A stretch of DNA of 64,000 nucleotides from Phyllostachys edulis. Its lineage: Eukaryota; Streptophyta; Magnoliopsida; Poales; Poaceae. Shown here piece by piece: positions 55,389 to 64,000 of the stretch. The notes beneath the pieces were generated by a model, which saw nothing but the letters and a program-made list of their open reading frames with translations, searched no databases and was not told the DNA's origin. The stretch covers positions 64,694,195-64,758,194 of the forward strand of contig CM070562.1 in assembly GCA_036346405.1 (NCBI GenBank), in the 5' to 3' direction. A program made the translations under genes and the position numbers. The number at the start of each line of letters is the position of its first letter. The first letter of the stretch is position 1.

Positions 55389-56005
55389 TGTAACATCCCA
55401 ATGTATATCAGGGTTTGTTTCAAATGTAATTAAAATGTGTAGAAATTAAAACTTTTTCTCACATGTAATCATGGTCCAAGGATTGTGTAATCCAAAAACA
55501 CAAAGTCCTTGTTGACCAAAAGTCAAGTTCATTTTCCAATTGTCACAACTCATGTGCCAAATTTTGGAAATAATCTTCCTTGGTCCTAGAGTTCATGTGG
55601 GACCACTGAAAAATATCACAAGTTATAAAACTTGTGTGAGAAATTTTGGAGGTAAAACAATCCGTAGAACAACCTTAATGAATTTCCTGAGAAAATGCAT
55701 TGCATAAAAACCTCTGGAAAATTTATGTGAGGTTAATCTTACCTTCAGCAAGCTCCATTTAAAATTTCATAAATTTTGGAGCTCAATTGCTATTCCAAAC
55801 AACCCCGCAAAATCTCAAATTGTTTAAATTGAATTTAAAGCTTGGTACTGCTCCTTGGCTAGCCACTTTCCCAAAGTCGGTCCATTTCAACCTTTTCTCC
55901 CCTCGCTCGTCGACCTCCTCTCCATTTGATCAAATGAGCCGCTGGATTAACATCCAACCACCACGACCTCCTCCTCACTAACGCACCAAGTCCTCCCACT
56001 CACAT

Positions 56006-56422
56006 GAGGTCATCGCCTTGGATCAACGATCCATGGCCATGACCTCGCGCCAAACTACTCAGACCTCCCTTTGAATCACTTGAGGTCGAGCTGCTGGATC
56101 CAATCCAAAGGCCACGACCTCCTCTCGCAAACCATCATTGCGTGGATCTTCCATTTGTTGAGGTCATCGCCTTGGATCAAAATCCATGGCCATGACCTCC
56201 TCACCGTTAAACTAAGCAAACCTCCCATTTAATCGAGGTCGAGCTGCTAGATCGATCCAACACCCGACCTCCCCTCAAATCTAGCGCACTGCACCTCCCC
56301 ATCGTGTGTTGTAGCCGTAGATTTAAAATCTACGCACCACGACCTCCCCGGGCCTTATGCGATCGGACCTCCCATCCTTGTGAGGTCATAGCCCTTCGAT
56401 CTAAAATCGAGGGCCAGACCTC
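56006..56422 (+). repeat. Array of five ~40-bp hairpins, GAGGTC...GACCTC
   Basis: Hairpins at 56006-56046, 56082-56121, 56160-56199, 56235-56271 and 56382-56422. In the first, GAGGTCATCGCCTTGGATC pairs with the downstream arm at 17 of 19 positions around a 3-nt loop. Copy 5 changes GGAT/ATCC to CGAT/ATCG, keeping the pairing. Spacing is 76, 78, 75 and 147 bp. Confidence 0.85.
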
Positions 56423-59400
56423 CTTGCGCCACGCCAAGGCTAGGACCTCCCACCCCTTTATCCTTTAAGATCTGCGTTAGGAAATCTGAGGGCCATGACC
56501 TCCCTTTCCAAATCGTGGTGGCCGGGATCTCCTCCCTACCACTTATAACATAACGGTTCAAACTTAAAATCCGAGGGCCAGACCTTCCCCATCCACTCAA
56601 TCCAACGGTGGATGTGAGGTCCTCGTTTTTCCTACCTTGGGCGCGCATGCACGCCATGGCAATGGGCAATGTCGAGCATGTCTTGTCCCAACGGCTCGCC
56701 TCGCAAGCATTAAATGCGTGTCGCCCTTTCCGCCCCTAGGCCACGCCTGCCTCAACCTACCTTGTCCTTTCCATCTTGTCAACTCCATGGACCTCCCCAT
56801 GGGCTAAGCTCACCATGAGCTTAACCCATGGTGCAGACCTCTCGTGCCCTAGGTATTTAAGCCCCTCGAGCCCCCTTTGGCTTCTTTTACACACTTGAGC
56901 TTGCCATGCCTGCTTGGCCGAGCTCCTAACTCACTAACCTCCTCACCGGTGGTCGCCATTGTTGAAGTCCTTGAGCTTCTCAAAGTGACACAAGGGTTCC
57001 AGTGGCTCCTTTTTCAACCCTTGCTCACTTTGTGCTCCCCAAACCTCCCGGGTTAACCCTAACTTGATTTGTTTGGGCATTTTTCAGAGGTGGACAAAGT
57101 TGAGCTTGAGCCGTGCCTTGGGGCGTGAAGCTTCATTGTCTTCCCCAACTCCGGCCATCACTTCCACGACCTCCTCGGCTCCTCCTGACCTCCTGTAACC
57201 TCCCCGATAGTCCCTAGAGCTTGGGCACACGCTTGAATGTCGCCACGAGCTTTTCTTTTCAAATACGCCTTTTGGCCGCGGCTTGTCGTCGTTGTCATCT
57301 CCGGCCGCCGACGCTAAAGCCGCCGCCGCCGCCGAGAGTGGGTCCATCGTGGCGCATTCACTATTGCGCACACAATGGTGCTCGTGGTGGTCGCCGACGA
57401 AGTCCACGCCGCTCTCTCCTCGATCTTTGCAAGGAAGTTTTGCCTGACGAGATGTCCAAAACGCGCTGCTAAGACAAAGATTTGGGTAGTAAATGCTCCC
57501 AATGATGGAGCATTTATCGCGTCTTAACGCTCGACCTCCTTATGCCTTGCGCGCGACCTCCTTGTTGTCCCGCACGCATTAACTCCTCGTCTGAAGGGCA
57601 AGGCGCGAAGAAGGCGCTGGTCAGGACGCCTCGCACCTCCTCCGAGGAAATCTGGAACATCCAGACCTCCTTGCGCAATCGTGACCGCCCAGACCTCCCC
57701 GGAGGTCTGTGGACGCTAAGACCTCCGCTTGGACCTCCTCATGGTCATCTCACCGCTGAGGACCTCCTCGTTAGATCCGTTCGCCCCGACCTTTCCATCG
57801 CTGTGGCTATTGGATGTGCCATCAACGGCCACAACCTCCCTTCGCGCGCTGGACCTCCTAGCAGCAGCGCAAGCAAGTTCTCGGGAGGTCTCGAGCCGCT
57901 AGATCTCGAGATCTGTGGCTCACGCCCTCCCATGTCCTTGGTTTTAGAAATTCCAGGAGCTGTTATTTTAAGAACCTAAAAAGGGTAACAACTTCAAAAT
58001 TTTATATCTAATTCGTTTTAAATCCAAATAAAGTGATTCAAATTCCTGCAGCTCTGTCTTGGACTGGACTTCAATCTAAAAATGATTGTAAGTTGAGTTC
58101 AGCTCCAGAACATGGTTTTGCAAATAGAATTCAAACCTACCTTTAAATGCCTCTTTAAAAATTCAATTAACTTGTAAAATGCATAAGTAATGATCTGAGA
58201 TGATTTTTGAGTGAATCCAACTTTGTTGGTTTCTCTGTTAATGCTCTAAATGTTAGAATAGGATTTAGGCATGTCACTATTTTCAGAAAACTTTTATGTG
58301 CATTATAATTTTGTTCAAGTTCTTGTTTTTGGAAAATTGTAGAAAATGCAATATAGCTCCAAATGAGGTGAACTCAATTGTGTTATTCATCTCATGTGGT
58401 GCTGGTGTTACTGTAAAATCTCAGTACCACCACCATTCTAGAAAATGTTGCCTCATAATTAAATTAGTGAATAGTGGTCGTTTGCATTTTTAGGTCGAGC
58501 AGAATTGTTTTGCTCATAACTTTTGCATTAAGAATCCAAATCCATTGGTTCTTATTGCTGAATTCCTAAAAATCATCCTTTAGCTGCTGTAGAAATTTCA
58601 GTGCTTTTGGAGTTTGTTTGCTGTGCTGTTCATGTGGTTTTCGCTGCTTTTATCGATTCTTTTCGCTTTTCGATTAGGTGCCGACGAGTGGGTTGAAACC
58701 GTGAGTGATCCTCCGCAATATATTGAGCAAGATCAGCAAGGCAAGCAGTTTGATCATATCCATTTATTGTCCTATTACTTTAAAGCTAATACTTTGTTTC
58801 ACTTATATGTATGCATGCTACTTTGTGCTAAAATGTCGCTAGTAATCCTATAGATGCATATTCTGTAGGTAAATATTCATTCTCTACTACTAAGCCTAGG
58901 ATTATCACTTAGTAGTTACGTTGATAATGCTTAGCAATGCTTAGATAACGGTAGAAATGGGCGGTTGTCGACATTATGTCGATGACTTTGATCACACTAA
59001 AATCTTATTTCCATTTTGTCCATCTTGTGCTTGTGCTTTGTTAATAAAAAAAATGAAAAACAAAACTATTGTTGACTTGGGCACAATGGATGTTGGTGTG
59101 ATATTTTGGGTGTGAATGGAAAGGTGCCTAAGTCCCCAAGGACCGAAGTTACTTGTGTCACTAAGCCAAGCGCTCTTATGCTAACCACACGAGGGGATAT
59201 GGGACCTCTTGACTAAGTACTTTGGGGGTGTTAATTATGAGTCTGGTTGGTGGGTGTGTTTTAAATGTGTATGTGTGGTGTGGGAGGAACACTAGCGACC
59301 GGTTAGGCTGTCTAATGTGTCCTTATCCCGTGGGAGACGACTTTAATTAGCATCATCCATTGGAAATGTCTCAGAGGACTTAGCCGCGCTTAAGCATACC

Positions 59401-59905
59401 AAAGGAAGTGTGCTAAATCTAGTGGCTAAAAGGCGGTCCGACGTGTGGGTACATTGGTACACCCTCGCAGGTTAAAACTATTCAATAGCCTCGCCCTAGG
59501 TTATGGACATGCTTGGTAAGGTCGCAAGAACTAGACTACAACATTTAAATTAAAACTTGATGGGTTGGTATGAATGAATGTTCATGCTATTGTGGTGGCT
59601 AATGGGTTAGCCACTTCCAGGATTATTGTTATCTATCATTTTGTTACTTGTCTCGTTGTTTCTTGCAAATAAAAAATGAATTGCAAAATTGCTTTGGAAT
59701 CTATTTATATATTGCAAATGAAAACTTGCTTTATGCTAAAATAAGTCCAAAGCCTCATCCACTTAAATAAAGCTTGCATGTAGTTAAACTATAGTTCTGT
59801 TATATTACACGTCAGTCTTGCGAGTACATTTTTGTACTCATTTGCTTTGCTTAATAACTTTGTTGCAGAAGAGGTAAGGCCCAAAGGGCTTTACTTTTGT
59901 GAGAT

Positions 59906-60208
59906 ATGCATGGGCTGGAAAAGCGACTAGCTAGGCATCGTGGTTGGTTGCCTTGTGGGCTAAAGACAAACCTTGGCTCTCTTTTGTTTATCGCCATCTT
60001 ATGGCATGTTAGCTTCCGTTGTGTTACCTTTATTGTTGTATTTGGCCGGTCGGCCCCTTTTGTAATAACTCTATATATTGTATGTCTTTTATTCTTGTCG
60101 TGCTTTGGTTCTATGTCGTGTATGGAATTGATGCATGATTTTGTAAAGGTGTGTATATCGATTCTCGAAGTATACATATCTCGAAGACACGGATTATTAT
60201 GTTTGTAA
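59906..60208 (+). other. Hydrophobic ORF at the 3' end of LTR-A
   Basis: A 100-residue frame (MHGLEKRLARHRGWLPCGLK..., then apolar stretches such as FIAILWHVSF and LYIVCLLFLSCF). It recurs in the inverted copy (63973-63644), identical over about 80 residues except one Ala/Val. The two LTR copies are nearly identical anyway, so conservation proves little. Two possible membrane segments; no known family. Confidence 0.3.
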
Positions 60209-60264
60209 TGCTAGGGTCAATGGATGACTAAGTATTACAAGCTTAATAAACCGGGGTCCTCACA

Positions 60265-63200
60265 TGATTATACTAATTCTGACTCCTCACAGGGCTTGCA
60301 GGGTACCGAATAGGGTAATGCACCTCTGGAGCTCTTGGCCATGAATAATTCCTAGGAATTTCAATTCTGATTGGTGGAACAAAGCCTACAAGACAGTATG
60401 AATTGACGTTCTATGTAGCTGCGGCGTGTCATTACCCTGGAGGGTAATCACACTTAAGCATACAGATTACTATTCGTCCCGGTAGGACACCGCTCCGACG
60501 AATAGTAAGCCTTACCAAAGTTAACGCAGCAGAACAACAAGATAGAAATTGTTCTTTATTACAACAGTTAGCCACGTAAGGCTATGGTCTTACAAGTATT
60601 TAATTTACAATGGGAAAAGAAATCACCTCGCTTGCCTTCCCTGCTCCACCGGTCGTCTACTCGTCCCATTTACTGAAAACGACGTCCACCTCCCCTTGGT
60701 CCTCGTAGTCAGCGCACTCGCCTCCTACGTCCTCCTCGGTACCTACGTGTCCTTCATCCTACTCAGGATAGTTCCCAGCCGGACTAGGATCTAACAAAGG
60801 AGAATAATAGAAAGGTTGAGTACTAGTGCACTCAGTAAGCATTAATAGCAAAAATGCACCAGATGACTCATCTCTGTTCGTTATCATATTTTCTAGTTCA
60901 TCTCTTTTTCTAAAAATAAATAGCTCGTCAAAACTTTAAGTGGCAAATTTTAGTACTGAAAAGACTACTTGCCACTCGGAGAGAAGATAAACCCCTAGCG
61001 GTTCCTGTAGACTCCAATCCAGGAGACAGGTGAATTCATGATTTTATATAGCACTGCGTAGGCTTGTACCACTTTACCCATAGCTATTCTGAGTTCTCTC
61101 TCTCTGAGCTAGGTCCCCTGCATTTTCTTTGATGCGGGTTTGAGTTTAGAATACATAACGTTTTCCAAGTTACGTGATTAAGTCTCTACCCATTACTTTC
61201 CGTCGCTGCTGACCCCGTCATCCACCGAGTTTCTATAATGTTGGTTGGGCTGAACTCCCCGCACCCAACACTCCACCTAGTGCTATAGCGCCTTGGATCC
61301 CTTTCTTTTGGGTTCCTCCATCACACACACACACAAATATTACTTACCCGATGTGGAGAGTATAGCCACGTAACAAGGTAGCATTTTCTACCCGTCGGAA
61401 TGGGAAAATGGTTGGCACTTAAATACGGCCTCTGATCCGAGTGAGAGTTTTGTTGGTCCTTATATATTACCCATATGTAAAGGGGTCCTGCCTCTTGCCT
61501 CATCTCTTCTCTTTTCTCTCTTCCATTTTCCTGCCTAGGGCCCCCTTTACCATCCTAATAATCCTCTTTTCTCATCTCATTTCTCTTCTCTTCTATCTTT
61601 ATCTCTCTTATCCGATTTGATTTTGAGACATAGTTTTGATGCATGTATATATACGATACAATAATATACAATTTACATTTAATATGTCTAGGTTGATCTT
61701 CAAGAGGTAAGCTTGCCTTCGTAGTCGTAGAAAATATCAGCATTGACGAAATCGGTATCAGCTACTCCTGCCTGCGTTGGTTCGTCTGCTGCAATTATAC
61801 GATGGTGTAGATAATAAATAAATATGTAAATACTTAGCGGCATTTGGGTGCTACTTGGCGTACAATAATTAGTTGATTTTCTTTGTCAACAGATATTAAT
61901 TTAATAATATTTTTTTTGGACCCCTGTTAGGTTAGCACTCCCCAACTGTGGTTGTTCTACCGTCTACTGGCGCTAGAGTCGAGGTTGCCTATTCTTGTGT
62001 TCCATCGGGCAAAAATGAAACACTACACGCAAACACATGTAACTATGTTTATTTAATTTTACACGTGCAAATATGCCTAATCGATTTTACTCAGGTGTTG
62101 TTTTAATTATTTTATCTTGTTTAAATTATTTCTATGCATCAGATTATTAATCTAATTTTTATGAGTGCTAACGATGATTATTTTAGTTATAAGGTCTCAG
62201 ATTTATTTTGCACGCTTTACCTGCCATTATTTTCTACCGATCAGTCTAACGCTATTTAATCGCACGTGGCTTAAACATTTGTTTGATCTAATATTTATAC
62301 AGTGTCGACACGAAATAGAGCTCATTTCTACTGCTAAATTTATTGCTACTACTCCCACAAAAAATTACACTCATACCCCTTCGCAACTTCTTCCTTTTTC
62401 TTTACTCACTTCACCTGATTTTCTCTCCCCTCCCTATTTGGTTCGGCCGAAATATCCTGGCCTGATCCATCCCGCCTTCTTCCCCTTTCTTCTTTTACCC
62501 ACTCTCTCACTTAATCCCCCACTCTCTCTCTCACCTACCCATTTCCCATCCTGGCCGAGTGCTTGCGCATGGGGGAAGCTCCTCTCTGCCGATTCCCTGG
62601 TGGCCCGGCGCCTCCCACTGCCGGTGCTGTCAACCACGTGCTCGCCTCCCGGCTCGCGTCCTCCCGTGCGGCTCCTCTCCCCTGGATTGGCCCGGCTGCC
62701 GCCACCACCACCGGCTTAGCCCGTCGCTGGCCGTGCACTCCGGTGGCCTGCTCCTCCCCTCGGCTCGGCCCGGCCGTGTGCCGTCCCCTGCCCATCGGGC
62801 CTGCGCACGCCTCCCCCTCTGCGGCCTGAAGCTCGGACCGTGCGCCTGTGCCGACCCGCGCGCTGCTGCCTGGTTGCCGGCGCCGTCGGCCTACCGACCG
62901 CCCGGCTTGCCCGGCAGTTCGGCCGCTCACCTCCCCTGCGCCTCCCATGAATTTTTATCTTCCCCTCCTATTTTCCCTTCTCTGGATATTTTGGTTCGCT
63001 TGATTTATTTGATTCATGTTCTGATGCTAGTTGATTGTCATGTATGCATGTGCATGGTGAGGGAGGTGGGTTGCTGTTGTGGTCGTCGTGGCTTCTCTGA
63101 GGTAACATCTCCCCTCTCTATCCCTTGCTCTGTGATGTGGGTGAAGATTGATATGGATATTGCTAGTGTGGCATGTGCTCTGTGCAGTGGTTTGGTTCAC

Positions 63201-63385
63201 ATGGTGGTTCGGTTTGGGAAGGAAAAAAACATAAAGATGGGGAAGGATGGTGGTTTACCTCTATTAGTCGGGTTAGGAATGGGATAGCAGTGATGGGTTG
63301 GTGATGTTCATGGTGGTGCTGATGCTCTCTGATGTTCCTGTCGGTTCCTTCTTGTCCTTATTGCCCTGGTCGGCTTGGCTGGTTG
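60265..63385 (-). repeat. Probable remainder of the Gypsy-B 3' LTR, inverted
   Basis: Read on the minus strand from 63385 it continues the CA/AG-rich style of 50400-50868 (CATCACAACCAGCC...), passes a GC-rich block (62550-62950) and AATAAAG at about 60550, and ends at 60265 against LTR-A. The link to Gypsy-B rests on the shared CATCA target duplication of Copia-2. Plus-strand frames such as 62165-62719 and 62559-63287 have no motif and I do not call them genes. A (CA)7 microsatellite is at about 61322-61336. Confidence 0.55.
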
Positions 63386-63390
63386 TGATG
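63386..63390 (-). repeat. Target duplication CATCA, right copy (inverted)
   Basis: TGATG on the plus strand, directly left of the inverted Copia LTR end. Equals CATCA at 50869-50873. Confidence 0.7.
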
Positions 63391-63605
63391 TGATAAATGT
63401 ATAATGGCAGCACACCTGTATTCTCATTGTATTCATGTATATGTAGTACATCAGTGGATAAGTACATGAGAACGCTAGCAACAGAAACAAGCTAAGAAAG
63501 TGGATCGGCAGTGGCCTGGCCAGCCCAAGACGCGCATGTACTGTTGGTTGCATGTTGTAAGACGTGGGACGTGAGCAGTCTCAGCCGGTGGCACACCAAC
63601 GTTTA
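63391..63605 (-). repeat. 3' end of Copia-2, inverted: pol tail and 3' LTR
   Basis: The minus strand from 63605 reads CTAAACGTTGGTGTGCC, which continues the Copia-2 pol frame cut at 55388 (FRSS | LNVGVPPAETA). It then passes into LTR sequence from about 63585 (TGCTCACGTCCCAC) to ACATTTATCA at 63391. The first ~30 bp of the LTR and the polypurine tract seem deleted. Confidence 0.75.
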
Positions 63606-63610
63606 GAGTA

Positions 63611-64000
63611 TGTGAGGACCCCGGTTTATTAAATTTGTAATACTTAGTCATCCATTGATCTTAGTATTACAAACATAATAATCTGTGTCTTCGAGATATG
63701 CATACTTCCCAGAATGCAGTATACACACTCCTTTACAAAATCATGCATCAATTCCATACACGACATAGAACCAAAGCACGACAAGAATAAAAGACATACA
63801 ATATATAGAGTTATTACAAAAGGGACCGACCGGCCAAATACAACAATAAAGGTAACACAACGGAAGCTAACATGCCATAAGATGGCGATAAACAAAAGAG
63901 AGCCAAGGTTTGTCTTTAGCCCACAAGGCAACCAACCACGATGCCTAGCTAGTCGCTTTTCCAGTCCATGCATATCTCACAAAAGTAAAGCCCTTTGGGC
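63611..64000 (-). repeat. LTR-B: inverted copy of the end of LTR-A, running out of the window
   Basis: TGTGAGGACCCCGGTTTATTA at 63611 is the reverse complement of the LTR-A end at 60264. The following ~390 bp match with few differences. The adjacent GAGTA (63606-63610; TACTC on the minus strand) matches the LTR-A left flank TAGTC with one mismatch, as expected for a target duplication. Confidence 0.85.

Larger units (their letters stand above)
55389..60264 (+). repeat. LTR-A: long (4.9-kb) chromovirus-type LTR inserted in Copia-2
   Basis: Starts TGTAACATCCCAATG and ends GGGGTCCTCACA. It shares the TGTAAC start and the GACCTCC field with the Gypsy-A LTR. By eye there are about 22 GACCTCC between 55905 and 57870. 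It holds a five-hairpin array (56006-56422) and GTATTTAAGC at about 56852 as a possible TATA. The last ~390 bp are nearly identical, inverted, to 63611-64000. Left flank TAGTC, right flank TGATT, so the two sides are not a simple target duplication. Confidence 0.75.

Noticed and set aside
57084..57979. Frames with Ala/Ser-rich or Pro-rich protein in LTR-A
   Set aside because: GC-rich LTR sequence; no family recognised and no start context or splicing.
60265..60276. Primer-binding site directly after LTR-A
   Set aside because: TGATTATACTAA does not match the Met-tRNA site used by chromoviruses, so no internal region of that element begins here.
61322..61336. (CA)n microsatellite
   Set aside because: Short and common; no sign of a special role.
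62165..63287. Overlapping long frames (62165-62719, 62559-63287 and antisense 62535-62948) as host genes
   Set aside because: GC-rich low-complexity sequence open in several frames at once, with no domain or splice structure; it lies in what appears to be an inverted LTR.
1..64000. tRNA, rRNA, CRISPR or bacterial operon features
   Set aside because: I saw no tRNA cloverleaf or rRNA signature by eye, and the content is plant nuclear. A tRNA scan would settle the tRNA question.

Overview
This looks like nuclear DNA of a grass (Poaceae). It holds one intron-containing, GC-rich plant gene in a thick bed of nested LTR retrotransposons of plant lineages (Tat, chromovirus, SIRE, Ivana/Oryco-like, Ale-like, Angela-like), plus a Helitron and a CACTA end. 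I cannot name the species. Almost all retrotransposon reading frames are broken by stops and frameshifts, so this is old, decaying sequence.

Layout: 1-4173 is the 3' part of a Tat Gypsy element (antisense ORF, then 3' LTR), abutting a CACTA terminus (4174-4301). 4302-11770 is the only gene island. It has a RING-finger gene in three exons (5260-6828) with an apparent 1-base frameshift, and a 2.27-kb non-autonomous Helitron with both ends intact (7920-10193). 11771-16414 is a decayed reverse-strand Copia element cut by a second Tat element. Tat-2 runs from its 5' LTR at 16415 to about 43904. It is split by a chromovirus fragment with a 4.3-kb LTR (20571-26321) and by a reverse-strand SIRE element (30448-40993).

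43905-50868 is another chromovirus (Gypsy-B). Its integrase holds two solo LTRs side by side (45318-46920 and 46932-48744), each with a perfect 5-bp target duplication. Its 3' LTR was hit by an Ale-like Copia (starting 50874), which was in turn hit by an element with ~4.9-kb LTRs (LTR at 55389-60264). The missing right halves of these insertions reappear inverted at 60265-64000: the rest of the Gypsy-B LTR, the Copia 3' end and a second long-LTR copy. The target duplications match across the gap, so an inversion through LTRs is the simplest history.

The most unusual signals are non-coding. One is a family of short hairpins with compensating stem changes, arrayed in the Tat-2 LTR and again in its internal region. 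Another is a second hairpin array (GAGGTC...GACCTC, about 75-bp spacing) in the long LTR at 55389-60264, inside a field of GACCTCC heptamers that is shared with the LTR at 22061-26321.

All reading was by eye. LTR boundaries are sequence-supported where TG...CA ends, primer sites or target duplications are cited, and approximate otherwise.
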